Below are positions 38,090 to 47,482 of a stretch of 64,000 nt of DNA, piece after piece. Source of the DNA: DASQZT01 sp963728965 (GTDB taxonomy: Bacteria > Acidobacteriota > Terriglobia > Bryobacterales > Bryobacteraceae). Within the stretch, counting starts at the first letter, position 1; the number at the start of each line of letters is the position of its first letter. Both the position numbers and the translations under genes were made by a program. The stretch lies in assembly GCA_963728965.1 (NCBI GenBank), contig CAVSMH010000012.1, positions 186,001 to 250,000 of the forward strand. The letters run 5' to 3'. The notes under the pieces were generated by a model. That model saw only the letters and a list, made by a program, of their open reading frames with translations, ran no database searches and was not told the DNA's origin.

Positions 38090-39030
38090 TGCACGACCGC
38101 CTGCAAATCTTCACCGGAAATGCCAATCCCGATCTGGCCCGGGAAATTGGACGGGCCCTCGGGATCGAACTCGGCGGCGCCCAGATCCGCCAGTTTGCCG
38201 ACGGCGAGATCCACCTCCAGATCCAGGAAAACGTGCGCGGCGCCGACGTCTTCATCGTGCAGCCCACGTGTACGCCGGTAGAGCGCAATCTCATGGAGCT
38301 GCTGCTCATGATGGACGCGCTCAAACGCGCCTCGGCGGAGCGCATCACCGCAGTGCTACCCTATTATGGGTACGCGCGGCAGGATCGCAAGGACAAGCCC
38401 AGGGTCCCCATTTCGGCGAAGCTGGTAGCGCGGCTGGTGGAAACCGCCGGGGCCGACCGTGTGCTGACCCTCGATCTTCATGCCGCGCAGATCCAGGGGT
38501 TCTTCGATATTCCGGTGGATCATCTCTTTGCGACGCCGGTGTTGATTGAACCGTACCGCTCCCAGGATGCGGCGGACCTGACGGTGGTATCTCCGGATCC
38601 GGGCGGCGTGGAGCGGGCAAGGGCGTTTGCCAAACGGCTGAACGCTCCCTTGGCCATTATCGACAAGCGGCGCGAAGTCGCCAATGTCGCCGAGGTGATG
38701 AACGTAGTGGGTGAAGTGAAGGGGCGGCGCTGCCTCCTGGTGGACGATCTCATCGACACCGCGGGCACCCTGGTGAAAGGCGCCGAGGCGTTGATCGAAA
38801 AGGGCGCGGCCAGCGTTTCGGCGTGCGCCACGCATGCCGTGCTTTCGGGCGATGCGGTCAGCCGGATCGAGGCATCGTGCTTGAAGGAAGTGGTCTTTAC
38901 GAATTCGATTCCGCTGTCCACCGCCGCGAAAGAGTCGAGCCGGATCAAATCGTTGTCGGTCGCGAAACTGCTGGCGGATGCCATCAAGTCGATCCACGAA
39001 GAGACTTCGGTGAGTGTTTTGTTTGTCTAG
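38059..39030 (+). CDS. prs: Ribose-phosphate pyrophosphokinase
   Basis: 323 residues from the ATG at 38059, inside the end of ispE. Another Met follows ten residues later and gives a more usual length (MHDRLQIFTGNANPDLA), so the true start could be 38089. The PRPP-binding CLLVDDLIDTAGTL and regulatory region HAAQIQGFFDIPVDHL are clear. It makes PRPP from ribose-5-phosphate and ATP. Confidence 0.95.
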   Translation: MAAPKPIQAMMHDRLQIFTGNANPDLAREIGRALGIELGGAQIRQFADGEIHLQIQENVRGADVFIVQPTCTPVERNLMELLLMMDALKRASAERITAVLPYYGYARQDRKDKPRVPISAKLVARLVETAGADRVLTLDLHAAQIQGFFDIPVDHLFATPVLIEPYRSQDAADLTVVSPDPGGVERARAFAKRLNAPLAIIDKRREVANVAEVMNVVGEVKGRRCLLVDDLIDTAGTLVKGAEALIEKGAASVSACATHAVLSGDAVSRIEASCLKEVVFTNSIPLSTAAKESSRIKSLSVAKLLADAIKSIHEETSVSVLFV

Positions 39031-39109
39031 GCAGGTTTTTGGCGGGCGCTCGAACCCACGTCAGCCCGGCATCGGGTGAACCGGACTTCGAACCCGCAAG
39101 GAGAGTGAA

Positions 39110-39799
39110 GTGAAACGTGATGTAACCGTAGCCGCCGGGGTGCGCAACACCCGCGGCAAGAATGAAGCGCGCCGTGCGCGCCGCGCCGGACAGATTCCGG
39201 CGGTGGTGTATGGCGCATTCCAGGACCCCGTCAGCCTCGCGGTCGATCCCCGCGAGATTCTGAAGCTCGTCCGCAGCGGCACGGGCTACAACACCATTCT
39301 CAACCTGGCCATCGATGGCAGCGGTCCTACCCCGGTGATGGTGGTGGACCAGCAGGTCGATCCGATCCGCGGCACGCTGCTGCACGTGGACTTCAAACGC
39401 ATCGATCTCTCCAAGCGGATTCGCATCACGGTCCCGGTGCACACCAGTGGCGAGCCGAAGGGCGTGAAGGTGCAGGGCGGCCTGCTCGAAGTGGTCACGC
39501 GCGCCATCGAAATCGAGTGCCTGCCGGACGAGATCCCCGATACCTTCACGGTGGATGTCACCGAGCTGATGATTGGCCAGAGCCGCCGCGCCAGCGACGT
39601 CGCCCTGGCGGGCTCGATGAAGCTGCTCAGCTCGGCCGAGACCGTGATCGCCCACGTGGTGGCTCTGCGCGGCGAGGCCGAGGCTACCCCCGAAGCTGCC
39701 GTCGCCACGCCCGAGGCAGCTGCCACGTCCGAGCCCGAAATCATCAAGAAAGGCAAGAAGGAAGAAGAAGCCGCCGAGGAAAAGGGCAAGAAGAAGTAA
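39110..39799 (+). CDS. rplY: 50S ribosomal protein L25/CTC family
   Basis: 229 residues from a GTG at 39110, with AAGGAGAG upstream. The L25 N-terminal domain reads RNTRGKNEARRARRAGQIPAVVYG and the TL5/CTC domain covers about 95-185. A Glu/Lys/Ala-rich tail from about 190 is typical of the CTC form. It binds 5S rRNA. It follows prs by 79 bp with no tRNA between. Confidence 0.93.
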   Translation: MKRDVTVAAGVRNTRGKNEARRARRAGQIPAVVYGAFQDPVSLAVDPREILKLVRSGTGYNTILNLAIDGSGPTPVMVVDQQVDPIRGTLLHVDFKRIDLSKRIRITVPVHTSGEPKGVKVQGGLLEVVTRAIEIECLPDEIPDTFTVDVTELMIGQSRRASDVALAGSMKLLSSAETVIAHVVALRGEAEATPEAAVATPEAAATSEPEIIKKGKKEEEAAEEKGKKK

Positions 39800-39805
39800 C
39801 GCTCC

Positions 39806-40378
39806 ATGTTCCTGGTGGCCGGTCTGGGGAACCCGGGAGAGGAGTATGCGCTCACACCGCACAACCTCGGGTTTCTCACGGTCGATCGCCTGGGCGAACG
39901 GCACGGGATCCGCATTCATCGGAAAGATTCGCGGGCGCTGGTCGGTTGCGGTGAAATCGACGGCCATCCGGTGATGCTGGCCAAGCCGCAAACGTATATG
40001 AATCTCAGCGGCGGATCGCTGGCGCCGCTGATGGAAAAGCACTCCATCCCGCTCGCTCGCCTGGTGGTGGTTTACGACGAGCTGGATCTGCCGTGGATGG
40101 CGCTGAAGATCAAGCCCAAGGGTTCCGCGGCCGGGCACAACGGCATGAAGTCGGTGATCGGCAGCCTGCGGTCGAGCGAGTTTGTGCGGGTGCGGTTGGG
40201 AATTCACCCGGGTCATCCGGTGAAGGATGGCGCGGGATTTGTGCTGTCGCCGTTTCGGCGCGCACACAATAAGGAGTGGGAGGAACTGGTCGGCTATGCG
40301 GCCGACGCGGTTCAGTCCATAATTGCCGAGGGCGTCGAAAAGGCCATGACGAGATTCAATCGTCGCGCCCCAGGCTGA
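39806..40378 (+). CDS. pth: Peptidyl-tRNA hydrolase (intact copy)
   Basis: 190 residues. Catalytic His19 lies in LTPHNLGF and the conserved Asn9 in LGNPG; YDELDLPW and SAAGHNGMKSV are further family marks. It recycles peptidyl-tRNA released from ribosomes. Begins 6 bp after rplY. The 3' part from about 39934 is duplicated downstream at 58652. Confidence 0.95.
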   Translation: MFLVAGLGNPGEEYALTPHNLGFLTVDRLGERHGIRIHRKDSRALVGCGEIDGHPVMLAKPQTYMNLSGGSLAPLMEKHSIPLARLVVVYDELDLPWMALKIKPKGSAAGHNGMKSVIGSLRSSEFVRVRLGIHPGHPVKDGAGFVLSPFRRAHNKEWEELVGYAADAVQSIIAEGVEKAMTRFNRRAPG

Positions 40379-40392
40379 AACCAAGAGGAAGC

Positions 40393-40839
40393 ATGAGGAT
40401 TTACGAAGAGCTGTTCATAGTAAAGCCGGATGCCCCGGACGAAGAGGTCGACCAGTTCGTGGAACAGTTGCGAACCCAGTTGACCGAGGCCGGCGCCACG
40501 GTGGACAAAGTCGATAAGTGGGGCAAGCGCCGCCTGGCGTACAGAGTGGACAAGTATCGCGAAGGCGCGTACGTATTGTTCCAGTTCACCTCCGGCCCGG
40601 AAGCGGTCCGGGAGTTGGAGCGCCGGCTGCGCGTATCCGACGTGGTGCTGAAGTTCCTCACGGTGCGCATCGACGAGACGCTGAAGCGGCTGGAGAAGCG
40701 TAAGAAGGAACGCGACAAGCGCAATGCACGGCGGGCCGAGAAGGCGCCGTCCGCCCCCGCGCCCGCGCAGCCTGCGCTTGCTCACCAGATCTCGGAAGGT
40801 CCGGCGCCGGCCATGCCCGGCTTGCCGAAGGAGGGTTAA
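40393..40839 (+). CDS. rpsF: 30S ribosomal protein S6 (left copy)
   Basis: 148 residues from the ATG at 40393, with GAGGAAG upstream. MRIYEELFIVKPD start, the WGKRRLAYRVDKYREGAYVLF strand pair and an Ala/Pro-rich C-terminal tail longer than in E. coli. Standard gene order rpsF-rpsR-rplI. An almost identical copy lies at 59111. Confidence 0.96.
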   Translation: MRIYEELFIVKPDAPDEEVDQFVEQLRTQLTEAGATVDKVDKWGKRRLAYRVDKYREGAYVLFQFTSGPEAVRELERRLRVSDVVLKFLTVRIDETLKRLEKRKKERDKRNARRAEKAPSAPAPAQPALAHQISEGPAPAMPGLPKEG

Positions 40840-40842
40840 TCC

Positions 40843-41142
40843 ATGGCGGAATCCAAAGGAAGACCGGGCAGCGCCGGACAGCGCCCCACCGGCGGCGACA
40901 AGGCGGTCGTCAGCCAGAAGAAACAGTATTTCCGGCGCAAGAAAGTTTGTCGTTTCTGCGTCGAGAAGATCGACGACATCAATTATAAGGATGTGAAGCT
41001 GCTGCACGCCTTCGTGGCGGAGCGCGGCAAGATCATTCCGCGGCGTATTTCGGGCGTGTGCGCGCCGCATCAGCGCCGGCTGACGGACGCCATCAAAAAG
41101 GCGCGGAACATCGCGCTGCTGCCGTTCGCAGCCACGTTGTAG
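40843..41142 (+). CDS. rpsR: 30S ribosomal protein S18 (left copy)
   Basis: 99 residues, starting 3 bp after rpsF. S18 core: YFRRKKVCRFCVEKIDDINY, then RIIPRR-like and HQRRLTDAIKKARNIALLPF. It binds S6 on the platform of the 30S subunit. A Gly/Ser-rich N-terminal extension precedes the core. Confidence 0.96.
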   Translation: MAESKGRPGSAGQRPTGGDKAVVSQKKQYFRRKKVCRFCVEKIDDINYKDVKLLHAFVAERGKIIPRRISGVCAPHQRRLTDAIKKARNIALLPFAATL

Positions 41143-41159
41143 GGCGGGAGGAAACTGGT

Positions 41160-41609
41160 ATGGAAGTCATTCTGAGAGAAGACATTGAAAAGCTGGGCAG
41201 CCGCGGCCAGATCGTGAAAGTGGCCTCGGGTTACGCCCGCAACTACCTCCTGCCCAAGAAACTGGCCGTGGCGGCCACCGATTCCAACCGCAAGATCGTG
41301 GAGCAGGAGCGCCAGGCGCACCTCCGCAAGGAAGCCAAGCTGGTGGGCGAGGCCCAGGACCTGGCCAAACTGGTGAATGGAGTCAGCGTTACCATCGCCC
41401 AGAAAGCCGGCGAGAACGACCAACTCTTCGGCTCGGTCACCTCCAAGGACGTCGCCGAAGCACTGGCCGCGCAGAACTTCACCATCGACCGCCGCAAGAT
41501 CCACATCGACGAGCCGATCAAGCAACTCGGCGAGTACAAGATTCCGGTGCGGCTGCACAAAGATGTGACGGCCGAAGTGACGGTCACCGTCGTGAAGGAA
41601 GAGTCGTAG
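41160..41609 (+). CDS. rplI: 50S ribosomal protein L9 (left copy)
   Basis: 149 residues from the ATG at 41160, with GGGAGGAA 8-15 bp upstream. L9 N-terminal domain MEVILREDIEKLGSRGQIV and YARNYLLPKKLAV, then the long connecting helix and C-terminal RNA-binding domain. An inverted repeat just after the stop (around 41627-41643) may act as a terminator though no T-run follows. Confidence 0.96.
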   Translation: MEVILREDIEKLGSRGQIVKVASGYARNYLLPKKLAVAATDSNRKIVEQERQAHLRKEAKLVGEAQDLAKLVNGVSVTIAQKAGENDQLFGSVTSKDVAEALAAQNFTIDRRKIHIDEPIKQLGEYKIPVRLHKDVTAEVTVTVVKEES

Positions 41610-41643
41610 CAAGCCAGGCAGCGCCCGTCCGCGGACCCGGGCG

Positions 41644-41855
41644 CCACCTCGACGAAGGCGCGCCCGGCGACCGCTCAGGACGACTTTTCCTGGTGAAGGC
41701 GCGCCGAAATCCTGTCTGATCCGTGCGCCCCTGCCCGACTGGCGATCGTTTCTCAAAGATCGGCCGAGGCCAACCGGCGCAATTCCGAATCCGCCTGCCG
41801 GGACGACAAGGAAATCGACGCGGCATCTGCGTGCGGGGTCGCGCCGTAGCTCAAT
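41644..41855. other. Spacer between the left duplication and the CRISPR array
   Basis: 212 bp with no recognisable gene, promoter or RNA. It borders the left end of the duplication and the degenerate terminal repeat of the array. Base composition is high in GC, unlike the stretch just before the second copy. Confidence 0.5.
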
Positions 41856-44800
41856 ATTTCCATCCCCTTCGCATCGGGGTCATCCTTCTTACTGTGCAGC
41901 GATGTTATTCGTGTCATTGGCCAGCGCCGCGTTTCAATCCCCTTCGCATCGGGGCTGTCCTTCTTACAGGCCGAAGAGCCGACCGCCGAAGCGACGCTCC
42001 GCCAGTATGTCGTTTCAATCCCCTTCGCATCGGGGCTGTCCTTCTTACGCAATCCGTAGTCATGAATTTCAGCAACCTGTACGACCTTCGTTTCAATCCC
42101 CTTCGCATCGGGGCTGTCCTTCTTACTCACAACCGAGGCTTCCGCCAACTCGATTGTCTGTAATTGTTTCAATCCCCTTCGCATCGGGGCTGTCCTTCTT
42201 ACCTTTCCGAACGACCGTCTGCGTCAAGAATGCAGATCAGGTTTCAATCCCCTTCGCATCGGGGCTGTCCTTCTTACAAGATCTGGCGGGGCTTATAGCC
42301 CTGCTCCAGGCCGGGTTTCAATCCCCTTCGCATCGGGGCTGTCCTTCTAACGAACCATCTCATCCGGACGGGGGTCTCGTTGGAGCAACATCGTTTCAAT
42401 CCCCTTCGCATCGGGGCTGTCCTTCTAACGGTGCAGTTTTAGAACGGCCAACCGAAAGAAGTTCTAAGTTTCAATCCCCTTCGCATCGGGGCTGTCCTTC
42501 TAACAGTATGACGAGAACGGGCAGTTGTACCGCGTGTTCGTTCGTTTCAATCCCCTTCGCATCGGGGCTGTCCTTCTATACGACCTTCGAAGCTCGCATC
42601 GTCCAGGAGCGGGCGGAATGTTTCAATCCCCTTCGCATCGGGGCTGTCCTTCTAACGTCTTGCCGCTCGCCGAGATGGAACTACTGCGGTGGCAAGTTTC
42701 AATCCCCTTCGCATCGGGGCTGTCCTTCTAACAATTTTCCTGCTGACCCGCCATCTGGACAGGGAGACTATGCCGGTTTCAATCCCCTTCGCATCGGGGC
42801 TGTCCTTCTAACCTGATCGAATTGGCTGAACATCGACGTCAGCCCAAGCTTGTTTCAATCCCCTTCGCATCGGGGCTGTCCTTCTAACGCGGCGCCGTAT
42901 GCCAAATCAACACGGTGCAGTTCTGGATGTTTCAATCCCCTTCGCATCGGGGCTGTCCTTCTAACCGCACACGCGCAGATATCCAACCGTCCGAGCGCCG
43001 ATGTTTCAATCCCCTTCGCATCGGGGCTGTCCTTCTTACACAATGGCCGATCGCTGCTTCCGGGCACGAGACCAAGTTTCAATCCCCTTCGCATCGGGGC
43101 TGTCCTTCTTACGCTGAGATGAGCACTCGAAGTACAGCGCACGGCTGAACTGTTTCAATCCCCTTCGCATCGGGGCTGTCCTTCTTACCTTCGAATCGAA
43201 GAATGGCACTGCCGTTGCCGCCTGCAGCCGTTTCAATCCCCTTCGCATCGGGGCTGTCCTTCTTACGAAAACGTTAGCTTTACGGCCATTTTAACGGTTC
43301 TTTCGTTTCAATCCCCTTCGCATCGGGGCTGTCCTTCTTACAATTTGGTGACGCACGAGCAGAACTCGACCACCTTCAGTTTCAATCCCCTTCGCATCGG
43401 GGCTGTCCTTCTTACCATATTCCCCCGCGATGCTGATTGCGCCAGGGAAGACCAACGTTTCAATCCCCTTCGCATCGGGGCTGTCCTTCTTACCGTGCTA
43501 CTTCTTCAGTGTCACCCGCAGGAGAAGGTTCGTTTCAATCCCCTTCGCATCGGGGCTGTCCTTCTTACCATCTTGCTGGGGCCACTGTGGCCAGCGACGC
43601 ACTTGTGTTTCAATCCCCTTCGCATCGGGGCTGTCCTTCTTACTTCGCAGGCGGCGCTGCTGGCTGATATCGACCGCACCGTTTCAATCCCCTTCGCATC
43701 GGGGCTGTCCTTCTTACTAGCCAGGGTACGTATGGGTGGCAACGAAAAACCATGTTTCAATCCCCTTCGCATCGGGGCTGTCCTTCTTACAGACAAACGG
43801 AAAAGGTAATGGACATGCGGCCAATCGTTTCAATCCCCTTCGCATCGGGGCTGTCCTTCTTACTTAAGGGCCTGTGCCCGGTGCGCTGGCCCAAGCACGT
43901 TTCAATCCCCTTCGCATCGGGGCTGTCCTTCTTACGCAAAGTCCCTGGCCGGCCGTTTGGCCTGGATGCTGACAATATGTTTCAATCCCCTTCGCATCGG
44001 GGCTGTCCTTCTTACAGGCGGCGTTGCTGGCCTACATCGACCGCACCGTGCGTTTCAATCCCCTTCGCATCGGGGCTGTCCTTCTTACCCAGTGCTGGAT
44101 CCGGAAGAAGCCAGAAATTATCTCGTTTCAATCCCCTTCGCATCGGGGCTGTCCTTCTTACGCCAAAAAGGAGCGTGTCTGTCCGTTCTTGCACATCAAG
44201 TTTCAATCCCCTTCGCATCGGGGCTGTCCTTCTTACGGCTCTATTACCGGATCAAGACATCCATTCAGCAATCCGTTTCAATCCCCTTCGCATCGGGGCT
44301 GTCCTTCTTACATGCTTAAAGGTCTGTATGAGGATCGGGAATATGTCGTGTTTCAATCCCCTTCGCATCGGGGCTGTCCTTCTTACGCTTTACACCGTTG
44401 CGGTGTGGGGGGTTCCCACATTGTTTCAATCCCCTTCGCATCGGGGCTGTCCGTCTTACGAAAAAACCGTTGAAGGCACCAAGAAAGCGATCACAGACGT
44501 TTCAATCCCCTTCGCATCGGGGCTGTCCTTCTTACCATCCAGTTCCAGTGTTTCAACGCCGACGGCGTGATGACCGTTTCAATCCCCTTCGCATCGGGGC
44601 TGTCCTTCTTACGCTGGAATGAGGTGTATCGGGATATTTCGACCACTTTGTTTCAATCCCCTTCGCATCGGGGCTGTCCTTCTTACTTGTACCCTTTGTT
44701 GCAAGGGCAAGTTAGGGATAAACAGTTTCAATCCCCTTCGCATCGGGGCTGTCCTTCTTACATTCCAGAAAGTCTGCTGCATTGTCGCCATCAGAAGTTT

Positions 44801-44899
44801 CAATCCCCTTCGCATCGGGGCTGTCCTTCTTACACAATTTTGGGAGTTGTCATAGTCGGAGGAGGTTTGTGTTTCAATCCCCTTCGCATCGGGGCTGTC
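41856..44899 (-). CRISPR. CRISPR array, distal part (one degenerate, 39 full and one split repeat)
   Basis: The 37-bp repeat reads GTTTCAATCCCC...CTTCTTAC on the plus strand. Its reverse complement ends in ATTGAAAC, the 8-base 5' handle of type I/III crRNAs, and has a CCCC/GGGG hairpin, so transcription is on the minus strand from the right end. The leftmost repeat (41856-41892) is degenerate at five positions, as expected for the trailer end. 39 full repeats follow at 41931-44833, then the 5' 29 bases of another at 44871, cut by an IS element at 44899. Spacers are about 36-40 bp. Repeats 42315-42965 carry a TTCTAAC end instead of TTCTTAC. Confidence 0.97.
44894..44899. repeat. Target-site duplication, left, of the IS21 element
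   Basis: GCTGTC, matching 47483-47488 on the other side of the element. Both are part of the same original CRISPR repeat. Confidence 0.85.
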
Positions 44900-45092
44900 T
44901 GAGTTCGATCATCAGGCCTGGCCCACTTCGATCATCTAATTTGGCCCACCCCTGATAGTCATAGTTTGCCCCATTCGGCCGGGAGTTGTTCGCGCCGCCC
45001 CGGCGTGAGTGGAGCCTGGCGACGCCCGTAGGGCGGCGCGTTTCAGGCGAAACGAACGGCGGGGTGGCGCGAACCGGCGGCCCGCCTCCCGT

Positions 45093-45863
45093 TCACCGTT
45101 TCTTCCTCCTCTCCATCGTTCGCCGGAAGCGGAACGATTCTGTCCCGGTTTCAATAATGTGGGCCCGGTCCGTCACCCGATCCAGCAAGGCTTTGCACAA
45201 TCGCGGGTTCGGGAATACCGTAGTCCATTCTGAAAATGGCAGATTTGTCGTGACGATCAGTGCCGCTCTCTCGGCCCGCTCGGATACCACTTGAAACAGA
45301 AACTCCGCCCCCACATCGGCCAGCGGAACATAGCCAACCTCGTCGAGCGCGATTAGCTCGTACTTCTGCCATCGGGCCATCATGCGTCGTACCTGATTGT
45401 TCTGCTTCGCTTCCACGAGCTCGTTGACCAGAGCCGCGGCCGTGGTGAAGCGGACCCGGCGTTTCTGCCGGCACGCAGCCAGACAGAGCCCGGTCGCCAG
45501 ATGGCTCTTCCCCGTTCCACAGTCGCCGATCAGAACCACCGGTTCGTTACGTTCAATGTAGCCGCCTTCGGCCAGTTCGCGAATCTTTGCTGCTGGAATC
45601 GCCGGCGCCTGCGCAAAGTCGAACTCCTCCAGCGTCTTCATCCGGGGCAACTGCGAGTCCCGAATGCGATTGGCAATCGCATGCCGGTCGCGCTCCTCAC
45701 ACTCCAGCGCAAGTAATGCCTCCAGATACCCGATATGCGTGCGGTTTTCCTTCACCGCCTGCTCGGACAGGGAAACAAAGTTCGCGGCGATCGCCGGCGT
45801 CCGGACGGACTTGCAATACTGCCGCACGCTGGCATGTTCGAGAGATTCACTCGGGCTTTTCAC
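45093..45863 (-). CDS. istB: IstB-type transposition ATPase
   Basis: 256 residues from a GTG at 45863 that overlaps the istA stop codon (GTGA), the usual istA-istB coupling. AAA+ marks: Walker A GDCGTGKSHLA, Walker B LIALDEVGYVP. It works with the IstA transposase on target selection. Intact as far as I can read. Confidence 0.92.
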   Translation of the reverse strand: MKSPSESLEHASVRQYCKSVRTPAIAANFVSLSEQAVKENRTHIGYLEALLALECEERDRHAIANRIRDSQLPRMKTLEEFDFAQAPAIPAAKIRELAEGGYIERNEPVVLIGDCGTGKSHLATGLCLAACRQKRRVRFTTAAALVNELVEAKQNNQVRRMMARWQKYELIALDEVGYVPLADVGAEFLFQVVSERAERAALIVTTNLPFSEWTTVFPNPRLCKALLDRVTDRAHIIETGTESFRFRRTMERRKKR

Positions 45864-47401
45864 TGGATCACCCCTTTGCATCTCAGCAGCAGGTCGTACG
45901 CGTTCATCACGGGTTGTGGCCGCTCAAACTGGGCCAGTTCTTCCGACAGTTGGACCTGGCACCGTCGGCGCTCCTCGGCATCCGGCGTGCGCATGATGTG
46001 CAACACGGCCGCCGCATCCGTTACCCCAAGGTGAAGGGCTTCCTCCACTGCGCCGATCAGCCGATCCCATCCACTGACCACGCCAACCCGAACCAGGCCG
46101 ATCATCTCTCTGGTCCCGCCGCTCTTCCCGTAACGCTCCTCGAGTTTCTTCCAGATTCGATCCAAAGACGCGGGCCAGCGTCCGGCCTGCCTCCACTGCT
46201 CCAGCGGCGTCGACCCTGCCATGGCGCCCGGCTTCTTCTCCAATACATCGAGGTAGTGTTCGAGGTTCAGGATCTGGTGGCCGCGTCCGTAGTTTCGCTG
46301 GTGACGGGCGACGCATGTGCCGTCATACACGATCTCGATCAGCGAGGGCCATACCCGCGCGGTCACGCGCAGGCCGGGCCACAGGGGCGCCGAATACCAG
46401 TTCGTTTTCACTTTCACGCGGCCCTTGTTGTCTACGATCAATGGGTACAGGATCTCGTCTATCGGGAATCGCTCCTCGGCCGGCGGCAATAACTGCGCCC
46501 GTTCCATCTGGCTGGCCTCGCCAACCGTCATCGTCCTTCCGCTGATGGTTCAACTCCGGCTTGCCAGGCAGCCAGCCAATAGGTGCTGATTTAATTCCGC
46601 CAGGTCGGATGCCTCCGGCACCGGCACCAGCCAGTTCCGCCGGTACCGGCCCACTTCGCCTTCGACTCCACCTTTTTCATTGCCGCTCGCCGGGTTGCAG
46701 TATTCGCTCTGGAATCCCCAGTGCGAACGGAAGGCGATCACGCGACTGGTTTCTTCCCGCTGCCGTCCCCGTAGAATCTTCTTTACCGCGCTCGAGAGAT
46801 TGTCGTAACGGAGGGTCCGAAAGACGCCACCGAAATACGCGAAGCCGTGCTCGTGCCCCTCCAAGAACGCCTGCTGGGTCGCATTGGTGTAGGCCCGGTG
46901 AAAGGCGTCTCCCGACCCCATACTGCGCATCGCGAAAAACTGCAGGACGCAGCGTTCGCCGCCCAGTTTCGCAGAGGCTTCGAACCAGTCCACTTGCGCT
47001 TCCTGGCCCAAGGCATAGGACTGCGGCACGAATATCTCGCGGCCGCTCAGGCCCAGCTCACGCTTCCTTCCCGCCACGAAGCGCCGCACGGTGGGCTCAC
47101 CGATCGGATACTCGGGGTGCTCCTCTCGCACTCTGGTAAAGATCCGGTGTGCCGTGTGCCGCTGCTTCCGCGGCGCATCCCGGTCCTCTTCCAGAATCCG
47201 ATTGATGATCTCTTTCAAAGGACCGAGCCGCGGCTGCTCCTTTTCGAAGCGCTTCCGTTCCGGCGGAATCGCGCTGCCGATCGCCTGTCGGACCATCCGG
47301 CGATGCACTCCGTGCTTCTCCGCCAGTCCCTTGATCGTCTCTCCGGCCGCGTGGCCGCGCCGGATCTCTTCGAATAATTCCACTTTCAGCCTCCTGTCCA
47401 T
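45860..47401 (-). pseudogene. istA: IstA transposase, interrupted by one in-frame TGA
   Basis: Two open stretches in the same frame, 46550-47401 (N-terminal DNA-binding HTH and start of the DDE core: QAQVDWFEASAK, RYDNLSS) and 45860-46531 (rest of the core and C-terminal domain). The only break is a TGA at 46550-46552, in a context (CGG AGT TGA ACC) that a single C-to-T change in CGA would produce. About 513 codons if read through, normal for IstA. So the element looks dead by one substitution unless the stop is read through. Confidence 0.85.
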
Positions 47402-47482
47402 CCCGGAATGGTTTCATTTCCAGGTGTCAGGGGTGGGCCAAATTAGACGATCGAAGTGGGCCAAATTAGACGAGCGAACTCA

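Larger units (their letters stand above)
39934..41643 (+). repeat. Left copy of a 1.71-kb direct duplication (pth' to rplI)
   Basis: This block matches 58652-60361 at a constant offset of 18,718 bp. In my reading the two copies differ at only two positions: T39952/C58670 in pth and C40722/G59440 in rpsF, both silent third-codon bases. The right end lies inside an inverted repeat (GCGCCCG...CGGGCGC) after rplI. Confidence 0.9.
44900..47482 (-). mobile_element. IS21-family insertion sequence
   Basis: 2,583 bp bounded by inverted TGAGTTCG / CGAACTCA ends and flanked by a 6-bp duplication GCTGTC. Subterminal inverted motifs with CTAATTTGGCCCACC occur at both ends, as in other IS21 elements. It carries istA (with an in-frame stop) and istB on the minus strand, the direction in which the CRISPR array is transcribed. 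It interrupts a CRISPR repeat that reads through perfectly if the element and one GCTGTC are removed. Confidence 0.93.

Noticed and set aside
39027..39105. Possible tRNA between prs and rplY (T-loop-like TTCGAACCC)
   Set aside because: I could not fold acceptor, D and anticodon stems in the right spacing.
41627..41643. Strong rho-independent terminator after rplI
   Set aside because: The hairpin exists but lacks the T-run, so kept only as a possible structure.
41846..41860. tRNA-like GTAGCTCA box left of the array
   Set aside because: No cloverleaf can be built around it.
41902..44902. Many short reading frames inside the arrays with repeating FQSPSHRGCPS or FNPLRIGAV peptides
   Set aside because: They are repeat-encoded in all frames and vanish with the spacers; not genes.
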